Assembly: GCF_020497125.1 (NCBI RefSeq) | Contig: NC_059079.1 | Span: 16,139,553-16,203,552 of the forward strand | Direction of reading: 5' to 3' | Source of the DNA: Mauremys mutica | Lineage: Eukaryota; Chordata; Testudines; Geoemydidae | DNA length: 64,000 nt | Shown here: in pieces, positions 26,621 to 41,814 of the stretch | Layout of the letters: each line of letters starts with the position of its first letter | Position numbering within the stretch: the first letter of the stretch is position 1 | Made by a program: the position numbers and the translations under genes | The notes under the pieces: generated by a model | Told to the model about the DNA's origin: nothing | Database searches by the model: none | What the model saw: the letters and a program-made list of their open reading frames with translations, nothing else

Positions 26621-29600
26621 CATCTGTGCAATTTTGTGAAAGAAGCTCATCACAAAACAGATGTAGGGCTATCCTGGGTAAATAGATTACCCCTCCCCCC
26701 AAAAGAGAAAAATGACACATTTTACAAAATGCAGCTGTGTAAATATTGTGTGGGGGCAGGGAAGAGTTGGAGAGGTGTAACACACACCCTTTCTTTTTTT
26801 TGCTGAAGTTCTGCGCTGTGCACTGTTTATTACCATTACCAGGACAACCATCACTATATTGCATAGCACACAGTGCAGCTACTGTATCCCATACACAGAC
26901 TTTCATCTTTTTTTTTTAAAGAGGGAAAAACAAGCCTTATTTTAAAGTAAACATGTTTTCAAAATAAAAATGTGCAAGGGGGTGGGGGGAACAGAGAGGG
27001 AAGGATACCAGAATGGGAAGAGAAAGCATCTCCCTTTTTTTCTTCTCTGAGCACTCTATTGGTTCCTCCTATGCTGTTTATGTATGAAACAAACCCTGAC
27101 CTTTTAAATTAATCAATCCAGGTGCCTATTGCTCTTTTTCTTTTTGTCAGCTCTCAATGCACTTACAACCGATACAATTCATCCACATATGCTCAAATCT
27201 TCATATACATACACATCAACTCATAGCCCTAAATGCTGCCCAGCCCACCTGGTTGATGGGCTTTTGGCCATGGTGATCTAAGAGCAATAGGAAAGGAATG
27301 AATCCTCCCTATCAACCTGGCAGCTTAGTATGGAGTAGCTGCACAGCTGCCTACTGCCATTGGAATAGTATACCGGCTGTAGTAGCAGCCAGGCACAATT
27401 GCACCCCTACCTGGGGGTTTAAGCCTGGGCACCCGTGCAAGTCCTGGAATGCCAAGTGTCCCTCTTCAGCCATTTCACTGTATTTAGGACTTTCTGTCAC
27501 AAGAGCAGGGGAGGCAGCATTTAGCCTTTAAACACTCTTCATTTTCTTTTGTCCTGTAGCGTCATGCAAACTCACAATGCAACATGGGTGTGTTAGACAC
27601 TGATCTGCAGCACATAGCTGTTGGAATGTTATTGCAATAGCAGTGGTACCTCTGTCGTACAATACAGAGAAGATTCAGTGCACCCACAGCTTCTATTGAC
27701 TTCAGAGGGAGTTATGGGTGCTCAGCAGCTCTGGAAATCACACCTTTTTTTATATATAATGAAAATAGCACTTCTCTTCTTCTGTTACACCAAACCACTT
27801 GCCATATTTTTAGTGTGACACACCAAAAAACATGCCATCAGAGGCCCTTGTTGCTCAGAAGCTGTAATTATTTAACAAATTAAAAGCCCATTTTCTTCCC
27901 TCAGATACATGCACATAGCATTCAGTTACTGCACACACATACCAGAACACTGGAAACCCACCCAAATCAGACTGAACCTGAAATCCTTACTCACAAGAAT
28001 AGCACCACTGAAGTCAGTGGGACTACTCATGTGAGTAAGGGTTGCAGGTGGAGAGCAATCTGGAGAGTAATGACATTTTATTTTAAAAGTAAGGAGCTCT
28101 TGCAACCAATGGACATTTTGAAAAATTATATATGTATAGATTACCTTTTATTTATACTCCATATAAAACATCCTGTTCTAAGTGCACATTTGTCTATAGC
28201 AGATTGTAATTGTATCATTAATGCATTACCCTGCTCTGAACAGAAGAGAAGTATTTTAGATGTAGTACAAATTTAACCCTATCCTGGGTCTTGCCTTAAT
28301 TCTTAACTTAAAGAACAACAAACAAAATACAAACATCATCCTAAGCTTTCACCTAAACATGGCTGTTCGGAGATGTGCAAGTGGTAGGTTTGTGGTGCTT
28401 TCTCTTTCTCTGTCTCTGTCCTTAGTTCTCCCTTCTTCAGAGACACATCACAGCCTTTTAGATTGAGAACTAACTGGGCACAGCTGATCTAAACTTCCTA
28501 GGACTTAGTGAATGTACTTCTGAATCTCAATACAGAGTTCAGACATCGGCCGTCAAGATGACTCATTTGGAAGCATCCTGCTTCTTTGTGCAAAGTCCTG
28601 GATTCTGCCACCCTGTTTGTATGGTATTTTGAGAATTAAAAAAAATATATTTTTCAAAAATTCCAGCTGAAACTTCTTGTGCAAGTTCTCAACCGAGCAG
28701 TGAAGTTTATGCAAAGTTTTAAATAAATTTCTTGGCCTGTGAAAAGAAACCCATCATCTTGAAATCTAATAATTGGGGGGAATGAGGGGGAGTTAGGAGT
28801 TTAAAGTAGTCTTAAGTACTGCACATGCCTGAGTCCCTCTGCCACAGATGTGATTTTACAATATCACTTTCCTACTTTTAAAGTGTTTTTCTCTATGTCG
28901 CTATGTGAAAGTCGCATATGAACCAAAAGTAGCACTGACTCTACAGGCTAAACAGTGACATTGACTGTATACAAAGTGCTGTTTTAATGCACAAAGTAAA
29001 TAAACTGAAAAGACTGAGAAAATATTTTTTCTCTCGTCTCTTTCAGCTGCTGTAATCTTAGGTGTATTACTTGTAAAAACTAGTAGGTTAAAAAAAACCA
29101 GACATGCTTTTCAGATTGACTGCATCACTTTAAAAATGGTTAAGAATTGATTTGCCAGACTCTTGGGGAAATGCTGTAATGTTTTTGGCTGTATCCTACT
29201 TTCTGCTGCCAACTAAAAGTACCATCTGGTGTGTTTGGGGCCCTACCCTGTCTCAGGTGCTTCCAAAATTCTCCCCAACTAGTGGATCATTTCATTGGGC
29301 TGCTGTGCCTGCTGCAGCATGTGTCGTAGGCTGGGAATCCTACTGCTTCTGTTTTCTGCCATCTTTTTAACTGTGGTGTATATGTTTGGGCACAGATCTT
29401 ACTGCCTCTCTTGAGGACATTTGCATCATTGTCAGCTGCACGTATTAAATTGATATGCAGAGCTCACAAACATGTATTCCATCTTTTGTCCCTTTGTTTG
29501 TACAATTGTTCCAGTTTTAATTCTTCTTTGACACCTGGAATATCACAAAGCTGTTGATAATCTGCTGGCTACTGAGGAAAATGACATTGATAGAAGGATA

Positions 29601-30369
29601 GTGTGTGTCAAACTAGTATCTAGACAATTGCAGGCATACCACATGCTCTCATAGCTCTAGGAATCCTAAATCCATTGCTAATCTGGAGTGCCAAATGTGG
29701 CAGTGTGCTGCACTGTCATTCCCTCACTAGAGCAGACAGCAGTCACTGATAATTGATTAGAAAAAAGGATTGTTTACTTCTACGGTATGCTATATTGGGT
29801 TGTCTGATGCAAGTCAGTATTTAGTACATGCTTGCTGCCATTTTGTGAGGAAGGAAGGGGCTGTAACAAAATGGCGTCTACAGTTAACTCCTTATTTCTA
29901 AATGAACTAGTGCCCCAGTGTACACTTTTCTATATAGGCATAAGAATATTCAGGGGAACTAAACTCAGGAACCATTATTTTGATGTGATCATATTTGAAG
30001 ATTTGAGGTGCTTTGACACATATTCAGTTATAGGGTATATTGTCCTGTTTTTAAAATGATCTGTACCATATGTCGCTGACTTAATTTTCTTGTCCATTTC
30101 AATCTGTGTTCCAAAGAATGCTGAGACCATAATTTAGTAGATACCAAGTAGCTATTATATATTGGTAGACTGTTACATCATGGCTCTTTCTTGTTTGTAA
30201 GATTATATTGTTCACTATATAAACCTTTCTCACTATTTACATTCTTCTAGAAGTTTGTGGTTCCTTGTATGTAGTAGCATGAGTATCAAGAGTCGATAAC
30301 ACGATTCTCTGTATTTGAAAGATTTGGGAGATGGCTGTGGATAGTTTTCAGTAAAAAAAAAACCTGAAT

Positions 30370-30960
30370 GGTTCTGTTAGGTATTAAAAGTTCCAAAAGC
30401 TGCGCTGAAGTGAAAAGGAAGCACCACAGGATGACATTTTTATTTATTTGTGCCAAGTTAGAATGTGTGTGAGTGGAGTGAAAATTTTAAAAGCTGTAAT
30501 CCAGCTCTTTTAGCAGAGAGAGAGAAAAATATGCAGAATATGTTGCTTAGAGTATTAGATAAGCTACAGTGTGTTAATCAAACATTTTCATGATATGAGG
30601 GCAGTTAAGAAAACAGTACAATTTTTACTAATTGCGCTCGTAAGTAAATGGATCTATCATTACATTGTCATGAAGAGTGACACTGAGCAGAAACACCCTG
30701 CTAATCCCTAGAAGATAAGTATTTAACGTAATTAGACAGACACTGTCTCCTTTGTTGAATGTAGCATTAATCATCACGAAAAGTCCAACTTTATCCAAGA
30801 TGGTTTTTCTGATATGTCATTGTGTTAGATAGCTTCTTACGCTATTTTGTGAAGAAATGACGACTACAGCTGCATAGTTTTCCCTGATTAGGTCTCTTGC
30901 TATTTGATGAGCCTACATGTATATTCTTATTGGCAAATGTTACATTATATAACCATTAGT
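30370..30960. other. Candidate conserved noncoding segment
   Basis: A repeat-poor block with words such as GTTAATCAAACA, ACGTAATTAGACAG and GCATTAATCATCACG that resemble homeodomain or related factor sites. Inference from texture only. Confidence 0.25.
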
Positions 30961-33707
30961 TGTTTCTAGGCCTAGAAAGCTACACATATTTGAGCTATTG
31001 AACTATTTAACATATTCAGCCTAAGGAATATCAAAGAAGCCTTTACTGTGTTCTGTCTGACAGGTTGATGTATCTTCGACTCTTCATAAATGGTATTACA
31101 ATACTGTTGTAGAATAAACAAAAAGTTTCTTGCCTTGAATTGTAGCTCATAACATCACACAAAAGAGAGCCTCTTTCTATGAAAAATCTCAAAGTTAAAA
31201 TGATGAAAAATGTTGCCACCTTCCAGAATTTGTCGGCACTACATTCCCCTCCTCCCCCCATTGCTTGTAATTTCTGCTGTGAAATGCTGTCTTGTTATGA
31301 ACTGGTATCAACTTGGATCAGTGCACAGCTGTATCTTCCCACCTTCTCAGTGGCTCAGAAGCCTTTGAAGGGAAAGAATAGGGTTTAGTCAAAGATGACA
31401 GCAAGACTTCGCTAAGTAACAGGTGGAGGTCAAGCCGGTTTATTTGTTGGGATGAACAGAGTACAGAGATGAAAAATCAAATGCTTTGCCATAATAAGGT
31501 TTAGAAAGAAAATGCTGACTGGTCTCAGCTTTGATTCCAGCTGTCAGGACATTTTCTAGTGTTCATTACTTGATTTCACAGTTCAGACCATTTTAAGAGG
31601 CTTAAAATTATATTTCTGCACTCCTCTGTAAAACTCAATTGCTTTTTAAATTTTTGCTTTAAATAAAGTTACAGGGGCTCCTTATTATGTCAGTTGTACA
31701 TTTTGACAATTGTAAAGACAATATGCCATCAATAAACTACAAGATGATACAAGAACATATGTCTGATTATTCTTTTTTTGTACACGAAGTAAAATTTATC
31801 ATCTAGCACAAACTTGATTACAAATTTTAAAACAACTTAAATCGGAAATTCCAGCTTGAAAAGAACATTAAAATATGTAAGCATGAAGTTTAAGGAGTCT
31901 TCTGCCATCGGTACATATGGGATTTGTGTGTATAACTTTCACTAATATTAATGAGGAAAAATCCTGAGTGTTTGCATTGATTCACAAACATCTGGCGAGC
32001 CAGATCATGAGTGGGAATTGCAGCAAGGCACAAAATAATCAGTGTGACATTCTGACACTGTGTCACCGTGTTTGTGTAGTGCCCACCTGTTGCTGTCATG
32101 GATTATCGATGCAACACCACAAAAGAATTTCTGGAACTCTAACTGCAATACTGCTGTGGGTCTCTGTGCTAGTCTAGTTTTCCTGCTTTCCCTATGCTAA
32201 GAGGAGGAAGTAGGTGTTTCTCCTTTCTTTCCCTCTTTCCTCTACCCCCAATTCCTTCCTAGCTACTTGGATGGACAGGGAGGGAGTAGCTCTGATCTGT
32301 TTGCTCAGCACTCCCCCCTCCTACTCTCATAGCACAGGGAGTGCCTCTGTGTTTGAACTCTGCTTACTCTAGGCAGAAAAAGCGGAATCACTAAACCCTT
32401 GGATGCTGTAATAGTTGCATGCAGATCTCCAAAGAGTGCTCTAAAGCCTCCCATTGACTGTCACTGGCTTCTGGAGTCAGTTTATCTTTTATTCTTATAA
32501 AATATGTTGTCTGCTTTGTACTGCGTTGTGACATCTGAAGCCAGATTCCTGTTAAAAACAAAAAAACCCAACCTGTGTATAAATTTAGACCACTTCAGCA
32601 CAGATGACACTTCCTTTATGCAGGAAAATGTGCAGAATGCTCATTGTGTTTCAAAGCTATTAACCCCTTGGCATCAAGAGTCAGGATATTTCAGTGTTGA
32701 GCACTAATGCAAAATATATTTGCATTTAGTGGCTGGGGCATCAGACCTGCCAGCACCAAGATGTCAAAACTTCTTTCTGGATGTGGTTAACGGAAACATC
32801 TTGGGGAATAACTCCAAAAAGTGGCAAAGTCAACCAACCTAAGGCTATTCCCAGGTCTGCATATTCAAATAAAGACCATTAAACAGAATCCCTCCAAAAC
32901 AGCATAGACATATTTTGCAGCTCCACAGGAGCAGTTTTCTGGGGCTTCATATTCCTATCTGCCATTGTGTCTAACAATAAAAATAAATCTGTCCCATGCC
33001 AAACCTGGCAACAACTTGGTCAAAGGGCAAGATGCATCCTCCTAGTGGTCCTACATAAACTACTTTAAAAAGTTATTGTAAAGAGGTCTTTCTCTCACTA
33101 TATGGGCTGTTTTGCAGCCTTATGTGCTACAGCTTGATGGAGCCTAAATGCGTCTATCTTCTGTGATGTGGAAGCCTGACCAGCAGCCAACATTTTGTGA
33201 TTCTACAGCTTTATACAAGTTTTCTCTTAAGGAACCCAGAAACTTTCCGTCACTCCACCCCTGTTCATTCAGGCCCTTACCATGGTAATGGGATTTATTC
33301 ACATCAGGAGAATAGATGAAAGGAAGTTGTTGGCAATACCTGGACAGGGAAAAAAGGGATATTTCCTGTTACATGTAAAGTTTAAACAGATTCTCAAATA
33401 AAATGTAACAGTTGCAGGGCAAAATGCTGTGATCCAAAGTGGAGCAAAATTCCAGTGACTTTTGCATAGCCTATCTTGCCTATTGGGAACATCCCCAAGT
33501 ACCTGGCAGTTTGCTTTGAATTTTAGGTGGTATCTTGTGCACTCTTGTGGATGCATTCAGCCCTCATGATTCTCTTATCGTGCTTTCAAGAGAAACTGCG
33601 ATTGCCACTGTCATTTGTTATGTGAGACCAGGCTGAGATATTGTAATAAGTGTTTCTTATATTGTCTCACTACATAGACCAGAGCTCATCAAATCATTAA
33701 GGGTGCA

Positions 33708-33775
33708 TGAAATCCTGTCCCTATTGCAGTCAGTGACAAAACTCCCACTGTCTTCAGCAGGGCCAGGACTTCACC
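33708..33775. repeat. Palindromic dispersed repeat, family C
   Basis: TGAAATCCTGTCCCTATTGC, then AGTGACAAAACTCCCACTG, then GCAGGGCCAGGACTTCAC. The arms are approximate reverse complements and match 10610-10682 in plan. Confidence 0.65.
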
Positions 33776-36118
33776 TAGTATCTTCTAGGCTGCAATAAAT
33801 GTAAAAACTATTTTTCCCCACCCCATCTCCTTTTAATTTCCCTTACGAAACAAGAATCTCTCGGGAATCACGGTAGCTTCAGAGAAAAATGTGGTGGGCG
33901 TGCTTACACAACCATTGTATATGATTTTATTCCTACTGTCTGGCTCCAGCAGACTTCTTCACAGGATGAAAGAGAAAACTCCTATCATGCTCAGGGTATG
34001 CTGCTGTCTTCTACTACGTTCAAAATATTCATCATAAATGTTCTGCATTCTCTTTGCTATGATCTGTGTATGCTGCTATTGTGGGAATTTCTTTCACATA
34101 AATCGTTCTCTTCAGTGATACTCAAAAGCACTCACTGTCAAAAATGCCTTTTCTCTCTTAGGACCCATTCCACTGCCATAAACCTTGGGTTCCCGTGCAC
34201 TCCCCTCTCCTTACAATGTGCAGCTTCTTCTTTTATTAAACCCTCCATACTCCTACCTCCTGTACATGGAAACTTTCATATCCTTCCAGGGAGCACCTCT
34301 CTCCTTCTCCAGAGTTTTGGAGGATTTGCAAACAGAAAAAATTGTTTTATTTCATCTAGCAGACTCTTCTGCATTAGAAAAATGGGGACTTTAAAAATGT
34401 AGTGTGCTTGTTTTTTCCTCAGTATAAACTGCCAAATCTTCCTGTGGCTCTATCTACGATGCCAGCATCATGATGAAATTGTCCTTCCCATCACAGGAGC
34501 ACTAGTTTGGAACTTAGTCTCTCAAATAAAAGAACACACCAGCTGTCAGTCAGCAACAAATTCCTTCTGCATTATGTAGCTGAAGATGGCTGTTGCCATC
34601 CTCTGACTTTTAAGATAAACTATTAAGGTGTGATCTATTTCATACTTTGCAAGTACCACTGAATACCAATACATAACAGTTTCCTGGGTGCACTCTTGAC
34701 CTGTATGACTGTAAATCCATTTTCACCATTTGATATACTGCACATGTTCAAATTGCTGTAACTTCTTTCTTTGGAATAGTGAATAAACTCTTCACCCCCA
34801 CATTGTGCAGAAATCATGTGACCTGCCAGTATCTCTCTGTTTTAATAAGACTTTTTAATTAGCTGTGATTTACATTTAATCCTGTTTAAGTACAGTCTAT
34901 TTATTAATTGAACAATATGTTAAATGGTTGTATATAGAATTGGAATCTTCAGAAGTAATGTTAACACTGAATTTATTCTTGTCATTGTAAAAGTCCATTT
35001 AAAACATTATCGTGCAATAGGTAAGGTCATAGGTCTAAATAATGTGCATATTTTACCCTTATCCATCACATAGTTTGTGAGGTTAGTAGACATCATTGTA
35101 ATATATGACCATGGATGGATTTGATCTATTAGAGTCAACAAATATGGAACAAATGGTGTTTGAGAAAATAGATTCAGATTTTCTGTTCCATATTGTTTTT
35201 GGTTACTAAAACTCCCTTTAGTATCACGTGAAATGTAGCATCCATATGCATCTGGGGAAGATATAGCTGAACCGTAAATCTATTGGTCTTTTACTTGCAA
35301 AAATATCATACCTCAGCTATGATCATATGCAAAGATTTTTTAGAGGGCTTTGTAAATGCCATTTGAATTTACAATGGCACTTTTTTGCCTTACAGCCATT
35401 GATGTTCCATCTCCAAAGCACTCACATAAAGGCATATTCTCATACGGATGGCTGCAATTTGTGCCTACTTCTATATCTAATCTACCAAATATATTGAAAA
35501 GCTCTCATAAAACATTGCCGCAGAACAACCTTAATTTTGAATTTCAATGGCTAGCTATCGAAAGACATTTTTGATTCTTATATTTTTTTTCTGTGCCATA
35601 GAAAAGGACATTGAAGCTAACACTGAATCTAACATTTAGTTGAAATTTTTAATTTTTCATTCTATACATTCAACTTCTCATAATTTTCAAATAATAAAAA
35701 ATCTCATGAAATTATTTTATAAAGTAATTGATAGTATGTGAAGTATTTATTAGTGACCTCGCTGATCACTTCAATAACATAGCTGGAAGATAGCTTTGCA
35801 TATCAAATGTAAATCAATCCAGATGATGTTACACGTGTGTCCATACAAACAAATAGGTTCCTGTTCTTCTTTCTGTAACCCATGTTGTACCACAGATTTT
35901 TAGGCAAAGCCCCTCATTGATTTTAGTGGGTACTTATCTGCTTAAAAACTGATGGTAAGACTCCTACTGCAAATTGCATAACTCTCTGGGCCAACTTTTC
36001 TGCTGGTATGACCTGATGCCACTCTATTGTAAATGGAACGGCATCATTTCACACCAGCAGAAATTTTTATCCTCATTATTTGGGACAAGAATCTGGTCTT
36101 GTTTTCATTACCATTGTT

Positions 36119-36227
36119 GGCTAAGATTTTCAAAGGGACCTAAAGGACTTTAATTTCTGAATCCTATTGAATTTCAGAGTGAGTTGAGCATCTAACTCCC
36201 TTAGGCACTTTTGAAAATCCTAGTCCT
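36119..36227. repeat. Palindromic dispersed repeat, family B
   Basis: GGCTAAGATTTTCAAAGGGA at the left and CTTTTGAAAATCCTAGTCC at the right are inverted counterparts. Other copies are at 50720-50810, 51628-51720 and 53703-53805, with a half-copy near 2085-2130. Confidence 0.65.
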
Positions 36228-37346
36228 TATTTTTAATCAATCTCTTTTTAACAATTCTTTGGAACAATTACTGGGACAAAGGTTTTACTGCTGTATTTGG
36301 AATATTGAAGTTGTTATGTCTTTGAAGAGTTAGTATGTCTCTATTGTTTCATTATCTTAAATATTTGGAAGCCATTCTGGTACTATGCTTATGAGTGGAT
36401 AGATAGATAGATCCAGAAGAAACTGATATTGTGTATCAACTGATTTTCATATAGAGTAGTCTAAACTGATAAATGGCAGAATGCGGATCTTTTATTTTAT
36501 TTATCTTTGTTCATTGAGCTGGCTTTTGTTTTAAGAAATGTGACACTTATTGGTAGGAATCGAGCAGTGATTGTGGGGAGCACAGGAGAAGATGCATCCC
36601 AAACATACAACTAGAAATTCAAACAATTGAAAATAAAGTACACTTCTTAGACAAGGAGCAAACTTCCACCTTTCTTGTATTGTGTGCATACTGGAGTTAC
36701 AACTAGAGTAAACTGACGTACAGCACTTAATGTGATCAAGTGTCAGCTGATGACTGCTAAAATTTGTTTAGCAGTAAGTGTAACAAATATGACAGACATT
36801 ACCATGGTCATCAAAATTACAGGAAACTCAGGAGGACAAGTTGAAGGGTCCCCTTACCAATTTACATGACCAACACTTCTGTAGAATTCTGACTGATCTC
36901 AGTGGCATGCTGAGGTCATTTTCACAATAGAATGAACAGTCCTTGCATGATTCCTCCAACATATCAGATACTAATAAGCTTTCATTCAACAGCCATCTTG
37001 CCTTCATGCATCACCTTTTATTTTGAAACAAATGTTTTGTTTTGTCCACTCCCCATTAATATTTGAGCCTCCCATATTCCTCTTTATAGTACCTCAAGGT
37101 GTTACTAAAGCTCAAGGTTCTATTGCACCCTTATCTTTTCGTATGAAATTCCAGTGTCAGACAGCTACTGGGAGTGTTTTGGTAGATGGAAATTAGTTAA
37201 CACAAATATGACTGACTTGCTATTGGGTTGTGTGTTATGATTTAGATGATATATGGTGTATTATCAAGAAGGTATTGGCTAAAGACAATACTAAAGTGAA
37301 ATTAGATGGAGGTCACATTAGATATATAACTATCTAGAAAGAGAGA

Positions 37347-37440
37347 GGGCATCAGTCTCCTCTTACACTAATGTACCTCCATTCACTTCACTGTAGTTAC
37401 TCCTGCTTTATACAAGTGTAAGTGAGAGGAGAATGACCCC
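37347..37440. repeat. Palindromic dispersed repeat, family A
   Basis: GGGCATCAGTCTCCTCTTAC at the left and GTGAGAGGAGAATGACCCC at the right are inverted counterparts, with TTACACTAATGTACCTCC and TACTCCTGCTTTATACAAGT in the arms. Confidence 0.6.
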
Positions 37441-40400
37441 ATAGAGTGTGTGGAAAGTAGGCTACTAGGTATCTGTTTACTGTGGGAATGTTTTTTGTGG
37501 ATTGAATTCTTACACATCCTTCTCTAATTCATTTAATAGACATCAGTCTCTTACATGGAAATTTTAAGACTCTTTGGATGTATGTTAGGAAGGCTTTTGT
37601 GTACTTTTTGTACTGGCAAATATCAGGAGGTACAGGAATTAAAAATATCGCAGTGCTCCAGTGATCCTTAGAAGATGGTGAACGTGAAATATTCCTGTAC
37701 ATTCATTGATTAAATTTGGGTTGGAGGTTTGCGAAGTGCAGAGTTTTGGAAGGTCTTACTGCGGGACTTCATCATCAATTCAATGGCTCCAGTAACCAGA
37801 AGCACTGAAGGACCAGGGTTCCATTTACGCTTGTGTTTGTGCATTGAGCAGAAGGGTGTGATGCATGATCTGGAATGAACAAAATAGCTTTGTGTTTAGG
37901 AATTGCCAAATTAATGAAAATTCAGAACGCTTTAATTTTGAAAATGAAAACAAATTCTTTGGAGAAAATATTGCTGCGGACAGTTTCAAGATTTCTGTTG
38001 TCTGAATTTTCTGTTTATTGTGTACTGTTCTTAAACTTCTTTTTAACTGAAAAACCAATGAAAAACTAATATTTGGTTTAAAAAAACACATCTTGTTCCA
38101 TTTAGCACCATTATGGGCCTGCTCTTGCTCCCACTGAAGAGAGTGACAAACCTTTAATAAATGGGCGCAGGCTGAGGCCTGATATGTTTGGCTTTATATA
38201 TATATATAATGACAAGAATAAAAGTACAGTAAGTTGAGGTATCCACTTAGATTTCCACCTGTGTTTTATAGTACAAAATCCCTCAATTTTCCTTTTTTAT
38301 TTAGCAGTTAGCTTTTCCATTTATTCTGCAGTTAAAATTGTCAAAAAAATTTAAATGCTGTTGGCTCATTTCTCTTCTCAGTTACACTCATATCAGTCAG
38401 GGAGAATCAGACCCAGTCTTTATGAAATCTGTGACTCTGAACAAGAAATGTAGGGCTCATCAGGGATTTGGACTTCATGGCTATGGGGGGAGTAAGAACC
38501 CCCTTAGATCCCACGTGGGGTACCCAGACCTGGGCTCAGGCAGTGCTTGTTTACATCTTCCTCACAGCATGTGAGTAGGAAGGGTCAAGGAATGGGTGGA
38601 GCCTGGCTCCCCCCCATTCACTGGCCGGCCAGTACAGCTGAGCTGGTTTGAGGGACATTATAATTTGCTGCTGCCCGTGAGCATACAGGAAAGAGGAACT
38701 AATTGTCACTCCTCATCACAATACCGCCTGGCATGGTACGACTTATCCACCACCCCTTATTCAGAGCTGCGCCTGATGTGGAAGGCTAGTCCTTAGTGTG
38801 CTGAAACCACCATGCTATCAGGAATATAGTGGAAGGAATTTAAAACGCCATGGTTCTCAAACATGGGTGCCAAAAGTTGGGCATCCAAATCCATGTTTAG
38901 TCATCTATCTATCTTAGGTTAAAAGATGGCATGATTAAACACCTCAGTCTTTAATCTAATTATTTTCACAGCATCCCTGTGAGTTAGGGAAGTACTATTA
39001 AATAAGTGGCCTGGTTTTTAGAGGTGTGAAGAACCCACACCACCAGTTGAAGTCAGTGGGACTTAGTAAGAGTTGCAGTACCTGGGCCATTTTTTTCTGG
39101 ATGATTAAACTTCAGTCTCATGTGCTTTTGCTTTCCTGAAAGAAGCTAAAGTAGAATTGACCAGGACTGAAAAGTATGACTTAGTGAAAGAACAAAATAA
39201 GAATATATGAAATGGATGGACTAAAGAATATGCAGGATAAATCAGGCACATCAACCAAACATATGGTGCTAAGTGAGAGGGGGTATTTTAAATTGAAAGA
39301 AAAAAAAAGCCATTTCTGGCAGTCTCAGGGATGATGTCTCGTGGCTGTGATAAATTTAGAAGAATGGGACATATTTTGGCTTGTTCTTGGAAACCTTTTT
39401 CTTGCATGCAAACTGTATTTCTCCTTTTATTAACCCATTCATAGAATGTTTGAATTTTGCTGCTAGAGCACCATGCTAGCTCGCCATAAAATGTGAATGA
39501 TGCTAATTGCTTTGCACTGCCTAACTTACTGCTGCCCCCTTCCATCTTAAAGGACAAAATTTGCTCAGAAGTGAGCTGGCAGTTCATCCCCTGCTCTGTT
39601 CTTAGTCAAGTTTAAGTTAAATAATTAAAATCTTGTTTGCATATTCCAATGAACTGTGAAGCAGTTGCTTTTTCCTTGAGATCTGATGGATACAATCCCT
39701 TATAATAAACTAATAATTTAGCATCAAAAGTAAAACAAGATCAAAAATTCAATAGTCTGTTGTTTCAAAACCAAACCATTTAACAATGATAAGTTAAAAT
39801 GATAATTATTATCATGATAATTAATTAATTATGATTCCAGCATCATCATTTGTTTTTCTATCCATTGGTTATTTCATAACTAAATTTATAGTAGAAGCTC
39901 TGTTTGTACATTACAGCTGTTTTGATCTTATAAAAACCTTTCCCATATGATAATGACGCCACTCAGCTCTGCCATAGTTCAAGATCATTTGGCCTTTTCA
40001 TTCTAAATCCTCAGTTTTAGGTGTTTATAACTCAGTCATGTGAATTTGCTTTGGGTTGGTGCATATGTTCTCAGCCCAGAGAGATTTTTGTTTTAAACAA
40101 AAGTTGGATTAAATCAATTAAGCAGTTTTATAGCACTAGAGCAGAAGAAAGTTTATGGGCTGTCTAAAATGTTTTAGTGTCTTCCTCATAACCACATTGC
40201 TAGAGGATATGGCGAAAAGTGGAAGATACAAGGAACGCTGCTCCTACCTGAACATGGGTTTATGGTCCAGTAGAACTGCTCTGTGTGCAGTCCCACTTCT
40301 CATGTTCTTGCCACAACCCTAACACACTCATTCCCTCCTCTGAATTCCAGTGCAGAGATCTGCCCCTGAGGGCCTCTGCAGTTCCTGGCCCTCACTACAC

Positions 40401-41503
40401 AGAGGAAACTGAGCATTTCCATGCATCTGGGGCCTTGTACGCCCATGCAGGCAGACACAGGATGTGCTCTTAATGTGGACATAAACATTTAATAATTAAA
40501 CTTACCTTGAAAATTTCTGAGCATGAAGAGGGCTTGTTTCCCTTGTTTTCCTTATGTTTTTGAATTAAACAAAATATTGTACTGTGGATTAAGGATTAAT
40601 TTCAGCCCTTTCTCTGTATTCAGTACCTCCCTTCAGCTCCCCAACACGCAAAGGAAGTACATGAGCTGCATCCTCCCATAAGGTAATGCAGCCTGCTCCC
40701 CCGGTGCACCCAGCCAGCTCCGTGGACAAGTGCAAAGGAGATGTCATGGTCCTGTCCCCTTTAGGGAATTCCAGATTGGATTTAATGGTTTCCCAAAGGG
40801 AGCTGTTCCTGTGCTCCTGTTAGCATAAGTACTGTGATTGCCCCTAGCCACTGTGGGGAGGATGGCTCATTACACACCCCCTCCCCTCCTGCACATCTGT
40901 GCAAGCTCAAGGACCACTGTATACTGAGTGTGCACACATGTTTATACTGTGTGCACATGTGATGCCCATGGACGGACACACACACACATACAGCAAAAAT
41001 ACTTGAACCTGTTACTTGGACTATGACATGGCCATTGTTTTTATTGAGGAATAGAGTCTTTGCTTGCTGTGGAGGGAAACATTTAAAAATAAAGCGATTT
41101 AGACATCACTTCCGAACATGCCCAGATGGCATCTGCCAAAATTTTTAGCATACCCTAATTAAGCTCCATCCTTTTTGTGACATCACAATGTACATTCATT
41201 CTCCTTGCCATTTGACCAGTGGATTAGCAGGCTACGTTGAGACACATTGCATCTGAAAGACTGTTAATACTTCATTCAAACACATTACAGTTCAGTCCAC
41301 CTTCACATGCCTCTCCCCCATCAAAAAGACTTTATCATGATTAGAGAAAATCATGAGAAAATAGATCCCATTTTTGTTGCATTGTGCCACAGTCCCTCTA
41401 TTCTAAACTTGTATTTTAAAATAAAATTTAGGTGTTAACTTTTTCCTGCTGTGAAGAAACAGCCACCACCAGGGAAACACTTGATAGAAAACAGTCTCTA
41501 GAT

Positions 41504-41814
41504 CAGGGGTCGGCAACCTTTCAGAAGTGGTGTGCTGAGTCTTCATTTATTCACTCTAATTTAAGGTTTCGCGTGCCAGTAATGCATTTTAACACTTTTA
41601 GAAGGTCTCTTTCTAAAAGTCTATAATATATAACTAAACTATTGTTGTATGTCAAGTAAATAAGGTTTTTAAAATGTTTAAGAAGCTTCATTTAAAATTA
41701 AATTAAAATGCAGAGCCCCCCGGACCAGTGGCCAGGACCTGGGCAGTGTGAGTGTTGCTGAAAATCATCTTATGTGCCGCCTTCAGCACGCATGCCACAG
41801 GTTGCCTACCCCTG
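41504..41814. mobile_element. hAT nonautonomous transposon with perfect 8 bp TSD
   Basis: The ends are CAGGGGTCGGCAACCT and AGGTTGCCTACCCCTG, inverted with one mismatch. It is flanked by CTCTAGAT on both sides (41496-41503 and 41815-41822). Length is 311 bp, with an AT-rich interior and no transposase. The duplication, inverted ends and length together identify a hAT-mobilised MITE of comparatively recent insertion. Confidence 0.95.

Noticed and set aside
33998..34402. 134-codon plus-strand open frame
   Set aside because: No known motif, overlaps another frame, lies in the middle of an intron with no splice or promoter context.
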